Origin: Garcia nutans
Taxonomy: Eukaryota; Streptophyta; Magnoliopsida; Malpighiales; Euphorbiaceae
Assembly: GCA_947685225.1 (NCBI GenBank)
Contig: CANTUV010000033.1
Location: 58,257,001-58,321,000 of the forward strand
Length of the DNA: 64,000 bases
Reading direction: 5' to 3'
Part shown: positions 13,183 to 25,500 of the stretch, in pieces
How the letters are laid out: every line of letters begins with the position of its first letter
Numbering within the stretch: the first letter of the stretch is position 1
The notes under the pieces: generated by a model
Told to the model about the DNA's origin: nothing
Seen by the model: the letters and a program-made list of their open reading frames with translations, nothing else
The model's database searches: none
Made by a program: the position numbers and the translations under genes

Positions 13183-13749
13183 TTCGAGATTATCAAATAC
13201 TAACAGAGGCATATTCCCAGCGGAAAATGCATATTTCCCCGGATAATAGGCTCAGGATTGTATTTGTACTTGAAAAAAACTACTAACAGAGGCATTCCCC
13301 AGGCTTTCTAATTCTCAACAAATTTTATGTTTGTGAACAGCAAGTCTTTAAGGTTCTGTTTCCCAGAATAAAAAAGCAATGCGTGCTTCAATATGAATTG
13401 AATTTTTTGCATTATACACATATGATCTCCAGGCATATGTTGAACTATCATTACCATTAAAAGTCACATTTATGTAGTTCCTACACGTGAAATGGTGAAG
13501 GTCCGCTACCAATCAAATACCCTGAAAATATTCTTTCATTTTTCTTCATCAAATTACAAGTGCCACAACATCTTAAAAACAAGGCACTGATATTGAGAAA
13601 CAAAATAGCTAGAAACCTGAAAGGACCTAAGGTTACATGATATTACAAATAAAATACATTTATACACTTAATGAAATCAAGCACTAAAGTGGAAACTTTT
13701 TAAAATTAACTTTTGTCCTATATCTGAATTACAATTACTGTACACTAAT
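13183..13749. other. Spacer between convergent genes
   Basis: 3' flanks of the PPD2-like gene (+) and the JMJ24-like gene (-). Contains their probable 3'UTRs; no coding similarity is seen. Confidence 0.6.
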
Positions 13750-16700
13750 TTAAGCACAACTGACCTCTCTTTGCTTAGAAAGTTTCTCCAAGTTATCAGA
13801 AACTGCTGCAGTTAGATTAGGATCCTCAAATCCAATCTCTGTACCAAGTCTGCAAACAGAAAAAGATATCTTTTTAGCATTCCTCAAAAAGGTGCACAAC
13901 AGAAGAGGGCACAGGACAGGAGCGATATAAATATAATAAGCACCACAGAAGAAAAACAATATGGAGAATGGAGTAAGCCTAAGCAAACTCCGGTTGTATG
14001 ACCCTTCTTTTATAAGATAATGCCACAGGTCCACAACCACCAGGCTAATAGATAAATGGTAATACATTCATTTTCTCTCTTTGCTAAGAGGAACAGTAAT
14101 ATTGAAACTCAAAACAGTAACATAATAAAACATTAGGCAAAATTAGGTCTGATTTGATTACTTGGGATCAAGCACCAATTTCTGGACTTCCTTAATGGCT
14201 GAACTAGCAGCATACAGTGATATCTTTCCTACCTGTACCAAGATCCAGTAGAAAATTAAGAAAATCCATCGAGACAAACAGGGAAACAATAAAAATCGGG
14301 AAAGAGCACACACACACACACAAGCAAATAAAATCAATTTCAAGAAAAAGGAAGCACTCGATACTTTTAAGGAAAATTCCCTTTGCCTGACCTCCAAAAC
14401 TTGAAGTTTTGCTTCATGGTCGTTTGGAAGACAGCGTATTTCCTCAGCCGATCTGGCAGCCTCCCCAACACTTTCAGGTGATAAGAAATCAAGACCCAGC
14501 TGAACAATGGACTGCAAATTTATGCAAGGAAATAAAACTAATGAAATATAATGCTACAGAGTTTCACTGAAATTCCAAACACAGCCAAAAATTAACAATC
14601 TTTGAAATCCCATATACTACTCCAGAAGCTTTAGATTGAATCACAACTAGCCAAAAATTAACAATCTTTGAAATCCCACATGCTAATCCAGAAGCTTTAA
14701 ATTGAATCACAACTAACCAAAGTGTTTACTTTTTTTCTTAACCCAAGTGTTTCATTTTTCTTTTCTTTTTTTTTTCCCCATATTTGGACTCCGCTTTTAT
14801 ATTTAGTAAATAAAGCTACTTATCTAAACTTTTCATCTTCTGACCAAGCTCCATCTAATAACCATGCCTCTTCCGATTAATTAACAATGCCCACAGTTTT
14901 TAATGCATTGCCGCAAATAACAGTTCTATCATATAGCAGGAAAGAAGAGAAAATAATAAGTTCAGTTTCCACATAAGATGTGTGATCTAACAACAGAACA
15001 ATACTAGACCATTCAATGAATGTATACCATCCAATATCTAAGCATTTGAAAATCTAATAAGAGATTTATATTTGGTTTTTCATTGTTCAAACGTCAAGAT
15101 GTTTAATATTACTTTTATATTTAGGAAACTGTGAAGACATACAGAGAAACAAATAAAAATCCAGATATGGAAGGTAACTAGCCAGGATGTACTCACCTGA
15201 AGATTTCTCACTTGGAAAGGACATCCAGCAGGGACAAAGACAGCTTGCCCCAAATTCTGTTCAAACGACCATGGCTCAACTCCTGAAAGAACACAGTAAT
15301 AGTCTCCATTTAGGATATATATTATTATCGACCAAATTGTAAATGTCATAATAATGCGTTATGCGTCCTTAATTCAATATTATCAATATAAAAGCCACAA
15401 TAGATCAGTGACATAACAGAATTTACATACTTGGATAAAATAGATTTAATCCACACAACAGCATTCCATATCATCTTACATGCAGAATGGGTGAAGATGG
15501 TAAAAAATGAAAATGGTCCCTCCAAGCCCAGAGAGAACTATTAGCAATAAAATATACAGCTTCAACACAACTTTGCTGAAAAATACTATTAGCCAAATAA
15601 AGAGATGGTTTCTATAATTTTTAATGTCATACTAAGAGTAGGCTTTTGCATTAAGTGCAGCACATAAAATATCAAGATTAAAAATTATGTCCTCTATAAC
15701 CAAAAAAAAAAATAGAACTGAATCCTCCCAAATCCACTCAAACTACTTCAAAAAAAGAAAGAATTGCTGAAGTTCCTCACCAAATTCTTCCTTCAACTTT
15801 CTCATATGACGCCCATTTAGGAAAACTGTGCCATCACAGAGAGAAGGTGTCACCTGGCATCCACATAATAAGGTTAGCAGCATTCATTTACAGAAGCCAT
15901 ATGTGTTACCCATAATAACAAATTCAATTTGTAAGACTAGGTGGATAAACTTACAAGCTGGTTTCCAATATTTTCAGACTTCTCAAAGTCCTTACAGTGC
16001 TCCCGCAAATAATCGATTAATTTTGGAACATCCTTCCGACGAAAGACATCCCAATGAACTCCAGGACGTGTCTCAGCAAAGGAATCTCCACTATCTTTCC
16101 TTGATTTTTGATCCTCCATACTCCCAACATATTCAATTCTAGTGTTAGTTTCAACCCCGTGATCATCAATTCTCTCAGAGTCTCCAATTGCAGCGACAGT
16201 TTCAACCCCTTCATCCTCCACCATTCTCTCATCCTTATCTACATACGTATTTGTTTCATTTTGTAAATCTTTCCCACCAAGTAATCGATCAGGTAACCTT
16301 CTCTCACCCAAGCTTGTTTCTTTGTCAAGTGACCCATTCCCCTCAAAACCGTTTAGCTTTACTTCATGTGTATGCACCAATAGATATACCTGCATAGAAC
16401 TCACAATCAAATATTTTTCTATCACAATATTCATTCTTAGATAAAAAATAATAATAAGGAAAAATAAGAAACCAAAAAATTTCTCCTTGTTTGGTTTTGT
16501 GAGTAACATAACCCGGGGAACTTTAATGCAGTAAACAAAGAAAGTTCTCAATGCTTTTGGCAATCCAGTGTCTGAGTTATATAGAAAGCCATAATAAACT
16601 GTATCTAATGTCTTAAGTCTTAACAGCATTAAAAAGAATTCAGCTCCTAGACTTTATTGCACGTAGATCTAATACATGCCTCAGGGCTTGAATGCTACAA

Positions 16701-19564
16701 TTATCAGCAAATGCTATCTTCTCATGCAAAGAGTTAAAGTTTTGATCCTCCAGCACATTTGAATTTCTAGGACAAAAGCAGTATTCAACTTACGGATGCA
16801 TCATGCACTCACCATGTCACGCATCTTGATATGGAGATTGGTTACTGAATCGCCTCTACCAAGTTCCTCATAGGTCCCATAAGATATATAAATCTTGGGT
16901 CCAGCATCATTTTGCAAGGAATAATGAGGCAACTTTGCAGCAACATTTAGAAGACCCAGCCTTGAATGGATATACTCGAGCAGAGGCAGTTTACTAATAA
17001 ATTCAGGTCTTTGGTATGATAAGAACTCTTCAGAAGCACTGGGGGAAGGCCAATCCTTCAACTTCAACATCTGTAGTGAACCATCTTCACGGATTCGCCC
17101 TTCTGAGTATCCTTTTATAAACTGATTGAGTTCAACATCAACCTATTCACAACATCAAACCACACATGAAAAACATCAATGTGACAGCGGTTAAAGACAA
17201 CAACAATCTGTTTATCGATATTAAACATTGAACAAATGTGCAGCAGAAAGCATACCTCGGACCAGTTTAAGCAATCTATGGCCTTCACCATTCTGTTCTC
17301 ATCTTTCATTTTTTCATCTGATGTTTTCCGGATCCCTCTCCATATGACCATTGGATCCCAGCTTGAGAGGGATGAGCTATCAAATACCTGCTTCACAATA
17401 ATAGGCTCACCCTTACCCCAATGCTTTCTGAAATTGCAAATCCCTTCAGCTTTTATATCTTCACATGATGGACAAAATAAAAGATTATCATCGCTGTCCT
17501 CCCTGTGAGCATACTGATGCAGTGTGGAATCATTTGGCCCAGATTTTGGCAGGGTGCCACTATCAGAGACCTTACAGCCACTGACCATTTCCTCCACATT
17601 TTTCACCAGTTTGGCAACCCAATTCATCTTAAAAATGCGACTTAAATTCAACGATGAATAATTACAGCCACCATACTCCCTTGGTGGGCATGGAATGCTG
17701 CCATCACTATTTGCCTTCCAGTCAGGGCACTTATCAGATAAATTGAGTCTTAGTCTGGGTTCTTTGACTTCCTTTGAAGCAGTCTCTTTGTTCTGACTTC
17801 TACCACCCATCTGATTTTCTACTGGACCTCGTGTTGATGCTTCTCGAAGATCTTGACAGCAATGGAGGCACAGATCATATGAGCAATTTGCACAATGCCG
17901 ATGATAATCAATGATGGGTATCCTACATATATTACTGCAAGAAAACATATATTGATGAAAAGAAATTCTTGAAAAGAAACACACATGATACTTGTAAAAC
18001 ATGCAAAAAAAAATCATAAAGAAGTCAGATAAAAATCAACTTCATGAACTAATGGATATAAAATTCTAGGAAAATGTGATTCATGAACTTCAGATTCAAA
18101 TAGATAGTTTATAAGACAGAGAGAAACCTCCTACATTCATTGTATATAGATGAAATAAGCACATGAAAAACTGCAAAGATAAGAAAGTTATTTAAGCAGA
18201 TAATAAGTGGTCTCAATATACCAGCACATCTGCTCATCTGCATTCAATTTGGCTCGGACAAGATCTATATCATTTCCTGAAACAAAAATTTCCAATGTCA
18301 AATAAAACCTTAAAATTACAGATGCCACAGGAATATTAGAATCACCTTACCATGAAGTTTTTTTTCCAGTTCTACTTCGGCACATTGTTCATGATGTATC
18401 TGCTTAACTACAGGAAGCACTGAAGATAATAGGCAGTAGAGATATTGCAACTTATCTAGCACAGCTATCTCCCTTATTCTTACCTGCAACTCATAGAGAA
18501 CAACATTATTCATCAATGAAAAAAGATTTTCATTATATATAACACAATATAGTCATAAACAAAAAGCCCTCTTAAATCTATGAAAGAAATACCTTTACCA
18601 TATTATCCCCTCGTAAGCACACCTTACAATTACAGATGCCACGACATGCAGGACAAACCTTCTCGATTTCTTCTAGTGAAATGTCTGAGTACCTAGAAGA
18701 AAAGCAAGTATATACATTAACCTTGTGATTTGGAAATTTATGTACATCAGCCAAGAAATTCAATCTCACCATGCAGAGATACATTTATCACAAAAGCCTC
18801 TCCTATCACATCTGTGACACCAAATTACCGTGTTCCTATCATTCCTTCGACACTGATGGCAAGTTTGCCCACCGGCGTCTTCAGAGGGATCTGCACTTCC
18901 ATCAGAATATTCCTGAAAGAAACTTGTTCAACTCAGTAACCACAGAATAACTGAAGGCAGTAATATTAACTAGAAAAAAGTGATAGGAGATAAAATAAAA
19001 ATATGGTGCCAAAATCATTGCAATTTTGCTAACCGTCATGGCACTAGCATCAAAGCTTCTTTGTGATCTACTCCTAGATGAATCCATTGCAGAAGGAGGT
19101 GTTGTCTTGTAGGATCTCAAATTTTCTTCAAACTCTACATCTCTTTGCAAATCATCATTTGTCTGTAAAGTATTGCGTACAGACATATTCTTGATTGGTG
19201 TTTCAGGTGAATACTGAACCTGATTTTTTGATACCTTCTCTTTATACTTCTTTCCAGAGACTGAAAGAGGATAGTCTTCAACCTTCATGTTTACAAGTGG
19301 TGTATCAAAATCATCATTCTTACTCTCCAAGTATACATCACTTTCACCCAATGGTTTCCTTTTAGCTTTCTTTAGACTAGCTCTTAAAGCAGAATTAGCA
19401 GCCCTCCTCTTTGCCTGTATGTAGTGCTTCTCACACACTGTTTTATCTGGCATAGACATGGCAGTGCATCTCCATTGTTTACCATCGGACCTCTTGCATC
19501 GCAAATCATCCGGAATCCCAACATTATCTTCGCCATTCCCAGAGGCTGATCTTGGATTATCCAT
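13750..19564 (-). CDS. JMJ24: JMJ24-type WRC/RING/JmjC-domain protein
   Basis: KDM3-group nuclear chromatin protein. Thirteen coding exons (minus strand, 5' to 3'): 19034-19564, 18770-18912, 18593-18692, 18351-18483, 18222-18276, 17256-17934, 16813-17142, 15955-16389, 15781-15853, 15197-15282, 14392-14511, 14162-14232 and 13750-13849. They total 2856 nt, 951 aa, close to the family length. A WRC domain is at residues 19-54 (DDLRCKRSDGKQWRC). A RING-like cysteine cluster starts near residue 195 (CHQCRRNDRNTVIWCHRCD) and ends CPACRGICNCKVCL. A second Cys/His cluster reads ICRIPIIDYHRHCANC. The JmjC domain occupies the C-terminal half. The Fe(II)-binding HxD is H651-I-K653 and the distal His is F849 (PFQVRN where active relatives have PHQVRN), so demethylase activity is unlikely. 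Arabidopsis JMJ24 likewise lacks catalytic ligands and acts as a RING E3 ligase on CMT3. A 5'UTR intron (about 19630-20505) precedes the start codon. Confidence 0.93.
14583..14714. repeat. 66-bp tandem duplication in a JMJ24 intron
   Basis: The unit starting agccaaaaattaacaatctt occurs at 14583-14648 and 14649-14714 with a few substitutions. It lies in the intron between coding exons 10 and 11 and does not touch a splice site. Confidence 0.85.
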
Positions 19565-20800
19565 TATTTTTCACTTTGTTTCAAAGTGCAAAAGAGAGAG
19601 TAATATAGTTTTGCGCTCATAAGACCAACCTGAAAAGCACATTCAACCCCACTGCAAGTCAAAGCAATGAACACATATGGCAGCTAAAAGTTGCTAGATG
19701 CACAAGTAAAACAAAAGGCAAAAGATATTGAAACATATGGCCCATGTTCAAGCATGCACAACTGAATAACAACCAAAATTAGATCACCGTGCAAAGTTCA
19801 TAATATAGATTCACATGATATAAACGTTAAGTATTGATGCAAGATCCAAAGCAATGTAAGTTGAACTGGTCTGATGAAGCTGTGATCATTTTCTCTTTCA
19901 TTATTCCATATGCTAAATTAATTTAAATTTCTAAAGAAAAAGGGACGGTAGTAACTCTCAGTTACAGTGCATTACAAACCATTCTGATAGTACAAACAAA
20001 ACACAGCCTCAATAACATTAAAAGAAGCAACTACAGAGAAGTAAAAAATCAAATTCCAAGTTCTCTATGCATCCTAAAAGCATTAAGTATTTTTTTTCCC
20101 TCCCATATACGTAAAATTGATGCTACTGGGTAAGTATTTTTATATACACTGTAGCCTAGTCATTAGACGATCAATCTATAACACAACTCAAAGCTCAAAC
20201 AAAACAATTTGAACAACAAATAAGAAAGAAGAAAAATTAACTTAAAAGAAGTAAAATCAAACTAAGCAACAAACATAATTAAAACCGAAAAATCACAATA
20301 ACTACAGTTCAAAAAGAACAAAGCACTTCAGATCAGAAACGACAAACATAATCCAAACAATTAGGTAATTTCTCTAAGAAGAAGAAGAAGCAAGACAAGC
20401 TCACAATGCAGCAGAACCAAATCGATAATAATGAATTTAGCTCAAAAGATCACATTAAATAAATATACGAATAAATAGAATACGAGAAGAAAGGAGATTG
20501 AGTACCTGAATCTAGGGTTTGAAAAAAAGCGAATTAGAAGTGTAAATTAGGAGGAAAAGTTTGGGAAAGTGAATAAAAGGATAGATTTTAGGATTTTTAG
20601 AAAATCGCAGATTTTAATGTGCGGCTTAGGCCTCTGCCTGGCCTTGTCTTTCTCTTCTCCTAGTCCAAACTCCTTAACTACTCTTTAGGAAAAAAAGAGT
20701 TTTCGGTTTCTCTCTTTTAAGGTTCAGACAAACTGTGTTTCTCAGGAACCGAAGACTGTAAACTGAAAACTCACTTACCTCTGTCATTGTAAATTTAATT
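19565..20800 (-). promoter_or_regulatory. JMJ24 leader with 5'UTR intron and promoter region
   Basis: On the minus strand a donor CTAGATTCAG|GTACTC at about 20506 and an acceptor TTTTCAG|GTTGG at about 19629 define a probable 876-base leader intron. The upstream exon would start somewhere around 20.6-20.7 kb. Leader introns of this size often raise plant expression; that role is inferred here. Confidence 0.6.
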
Positions 20801-22550
20801 ATTAATATAAAAAATATAAGTACTTATTATTAGCAAAAATTAATAAATTGTAAACGGTCCATTTTTTAATTTTTATTACTCTGCCTATGAGAAAAGTACA
20901 TGTGAATTTTTAGCATTGGTTTCAACAGCTAAATGGCCATTGGCCACCCATTTTAATGGTACGTAATAAATTATGTCATAATATGGAGTATATAATACAA
21001 TGATTTTTTTTGAGGAGCAATAAAATTGTGATTAATTAGATATAAAATTTGACCCAATTTTTAAAAAGTAACAAATATTTTTTTATTAATAAATTAAATT
21101 TATTTTTTTATTAGATATAATCAAATTAAAATATTAATTTTTTTAATAAATTAATTATATTTTTAATTAATAAATATATGTCATAAATTTTTTCACTTAA
21201 AACTTAAATATACTCAGTATCTATTATAATAAAAATTTTAATTTATTTATAAAAAATCAAATTATGACATGAAATAACGCCAAGTAATATTAAAAAATAA
21301 ATAGTATAACATCATTTTTAATTTTTATTAATTAATCCCTACATATGGACAATAGAAAAAAATGCATACAATATTGGAAACGAAATACATTATAAAATTA
21401 GAGAACAAATTTAAATAATCCCATTTGATAAGGGTGTTGTTGCATCTTATAAAATTTATCGATTTTCTATTCAAATAAATTATGTAAGAATTTAAAAAAA
21501 TATTAAAATTTTTAAATATCCCACATATTTCTTCATTTTCTTTTTAAATTGATTTTTATAATCTGAAATTAATTTATGATTCGACAATCTTTTTTTTTTA
21601 ATTTTTTTTGTCAATAATGAGATTAAATATCATTATTGACATTATTTTTATTTTTATTAGCGTTATTTCAAAAATTCAAAGGTACATAAAAAATTTTAAA
21701 AAAACATATTAATTGTTATTTTCTTTCATTTGGTAAAAATTTTAAAGAAGAAACAGATTAATTGTTATTTTCTTTTCACTTGGTAAAATTTTTAAAGAAA
21801 AAATAGGTTAATTGAATTTGAATATTAATATATTGAATTTTTTTCTAACATTTATTATGAGGGTTCATGTTAAGCAATATTAAATATTATATATATTTTT
21901 TATTTAGATAGATATTATTTTTATTGAAATTTATTACGATTTCTCTATAATGTTTATATTTATTTTATTAATTACTTAGAAAAATATTTAATGTTGTTTA
22001 CGTATTAAAAAAATTCTTATTAAATTATAATATATATTAAATTCTCTATCAAATATCTAGGAAAAAAATTAATTAAATTACATATAAATATGTTATATTT
22101 ATATTCGAGGAATGATTAAAAGAATTGATAAAAAATATATATTTTCCTCCAACAATAAGCAACATAATTATCGTAAATATTAGGGGAAAAATATAAATAA
22201 ATCTATCGTTTTTTTCTTTTTTTTTTTCACGGTTCATAATCAAATATTTTTTTTAGGAGAAGAAATCAGATTTAGATATTACAAAAAAAAAAGTAAATAA
22301 AAATAAAATGAAAAAGGGCAAAAAAAGTATAATTGACCAAATATTAAGAGTTAGATCCAATTATAATAATACTACGAAGGCGCTTTACGAAAACAAATGC
22401 CAATTACGCCAATACAGAACACCACCAAACGTGCCACTTTAATATGATCTAAAAATTTTTTATTTTTAAAATTTTTACTAAAATTTTATTTGGAGCACGT
22501 TTCATTTCAGTTCCATCCTTGAAACACAAGCATAAACCTGAGCGAGAGAA
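20800..22550. other. AT-rich intergenic DNA between divergent genes
   Basis: Separates the JMJ24 promoter (-) from the ACBP gene (+). No gene seen. It holds an imperfect tandem duplication at 21709-21807. The last 60 bases are the ACBP leader. Confidence 0.65.
21709..21807. repeat. Imperfect tandem duplication, about 49 bp
   Basis: ttaattgttattttcttt plus a following tggtaaaa...ttaaagaa block occurs at about 21709 and again at 21758, with small indels. Confidence 0.75.
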
Positions 22551-25500
22551 ATGGCTATGGCGAGGGCAAGTTCTGGCCTCGCTTACCCTGAGCGATTCTA
22601 TGCAGCGGCCGCTTACGCTGGATTTGACGGATCTCCGAATTCAACCAATACGGTTTCCTCTGAGTTTCAGAACGACACCGCTTTGCTCCTCTACGCCTTG
22701 TATCAGCAGGTACTTCCTCAATTTTCATTCTCATTTTCCTATCGCCCATCCAATGCCTTCTTGGCACGATCTTATTGGCGTTAATCGTTGTTCTCTATGC
22801 AATAATAGTGTTCTCGGTTGTTTTACTTGAAATTTTCTTTCGTGTTCATTTTGAGCTTAGATTTTGAATTATCAGGTGCTATTTTGATAGATAATATTGG
22901 TTTTTAGCGTATCATTGAATACTTCTAACCTGTGAAAGTGTTTAAGAAGTCATTGACTCATTTGGTACAGGTTTGCTGCTTTAGTGCAATTGTTTGTTTG
23001 GTTATTTTGCTGTAATTGGCTTCTATTAACCTATGATGGAAATTGCTGCTTGTTCTGGAGCTGTTTGAGTGGTGATTTTGGTTGGATCTAGTGTTAGAGA
23101 ATGACGCTTGGATATTGAGAATGCTTGTCCATGTTCTGGAACATGAACCTCGATGGAATTGAGGGCATCTGAAATGAATTCTATTGTTTTTTCTTTATTT
23201 CTTTACCTGTTTCCTCCTTCAAATACTCTTTGTTTTGGTTGAGATCGCATTTCTTGTTAGATTTAGTTGATAGTTTCATGTCGGTTTGGTATTTTGCTTT
23301 CTGATCTATTTGCACGCATCAAGTTGTTAATCAGGTTTTAGGTGGGTTTACCGGATCTGGACAGCTCAACCGGGATTGTTTCATGTTAAGGGGAATTCAT
23401 ACCAATACTAAATTTTTTAGTTATATATGTGTTGCAGGCTACTGTAGGACCTTGTAAGACGCCAAAACCCAGCACTTGGAATGCTGTAGAACAAAGCAAA
23501 TGGAAAAGGTTTGTGTGCTTATGCTTTCTTATTTATATTTATTATATTCTTGTTGTATTACTTCACAGATCATGCATGCAATCAGCATTTCTTTCTTAGG
23601 CATGTCCTTTGATGATTTCCCAGTTATTTTGCTGAACAAGCAACCTGTAACTCCTCATAGAACATTAGTTACAGGAGAGATATATGTTCTGGAAACTTGG
23701 AGCAAGTAACATGAAAGCAATCCTTGGAACAAAAGATCGATTTATTTTAGTGGAGAATTGGGCATGTGGCGCACAAAGAAAAATAATCATAACAATGCAC
23801 TAGGTCGCTAAAAGTGATATATTTATATGTGTGCTGGTGGTAGGTGAATGCGGTGTATATGTTATACTTATTTATTTCCAACTGGTTGGCTTTATAAATT
23901 CTCAAGCAATAAGGTTTACAAAGGTTTAGTAGTGCATCACAAAATTTTAGAAGTTTGATGTACACTTTATATATGCTCTTTCTCCATTCTCATAAAACTT
24001 AGTCTCCAATGTTGAGAGAGCTCTTCTAAAAGTGTTAGCACTTGTGCAGTTGGAATGGGCTTGCGAACATGGCTTCCACTGAAGCAATGCGTCTCTTTGT
24101 GAAGATATTGGAGGTCACAGAAATGGCCCTTTCTGCTTAATGTTTGATGAGTCATTTGGAATATTGGCTAATTATGTCTTATTCTTCTTGGGTAGGAAGA
24201 AGATCCAGGTTGGTATTCTAGAGCATCTAACTATGTTTCGGAGTCTGTTGTGGACATGCAAATGAATGTGAGTACATTAACAATTACATACTCAAGTTAT
24301 ATGTCAAGAATCTTAGTGACGTTGCATTCATGGATATCTTCAAATTGGTTGCTGTAGCATAACCCAAAAGTCGATCCTGTAGTCGAGAATGGGAACTCTT
24401 TTCCAGTGACAAAGACCATTTCCAGTGAGAACGAGAATGTCATAGAAACTCAGGATAAAGATGTTGTCTCAGAAGGCCTTGGTCCAGTTGCTGTTTATGA
24501 TCAATGGATTGCCTCTCCAATATCTGGCCAACGCCCAAAATCCCGATATGAGGTATTGTGATTCTATTACTCTTTTTCATTTAGATGTGTTCTGTTATTG
24601 GTATCTTTTTCTTCTTCTTTATTATTATTGTTGTTGTTGTTTTTGTTTCTACTATTTTCCTAGCCATTTTGTTTTCTGAACAAAGTCTTTTCATATTTGC
24701 CAGCATGGAGCAGTTGTTATTCAAGATAAGATGTATATATATGGAGGAAACCACAATGGCCGTTATCTTAATGATCTTCACGTACGCAAATTATTTTCAC
24801 TTTTGCATTTATGCCTGTGGTTGGATTCATAGACTGGAGAACTGCTGCATATGGATTAAACATCAAATGCTAACTTATTCGATTTAAAGGAATCCCTTGG
24901 AATTTAACTTCTTTTGAAATAGTACCATCTAATGAACTGATGTTGGAATACTCTTAGGGTCCATTGGGATGGATAGTTATCTGAAATTATTGAGTGTTTG
25001 GATTTAGGATCACATAGCTTTTTTATGATTTTACATTAACACAAATTCATACTGAAATCATTTAAAATGCACACCTATCCAAGTGGATCTTCAAGTAAAA
25101 AATTTAATGTTCCCTTCTTGTAAGCTTTATTATATGCATCACAATTTTTTATGCTCTTTTATCATTTATCTGTTATGCTTAGATCTTTACTGTTAAAGGG
25201 GGTAATAAACTCTTTCTTCCTATATGATATTACTTCTTAAAGAACTCATCTCAAAATTTCAAGCACAATACAGGTTCTGGATTTGAGAAGCTGGACTTGG
25301 TCTAAGGTTGATGCTAAGGTTGAGGCAGAGTCAGATGAATCAAAATCTCCTTCTACAGTAACTCCTTGTGCTGGTCATTCCTTGGTTAGTATATAACAAT
25401 GTTTTCCAATATGAGCTTATGGAAACATGATTCTCACAAATATGTCACTTTTTAATAATATCCTTCAGGAGAAAAGTGTTGGCCTGATATTTGATATTCC

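Noticed and set aside
24600..24660. TTG/TTA-rich run in an ACBP intron as a coding repeat
   Set aside because: It lies between a good donor (24553) and acceptor (24703) and is a simple repeat.
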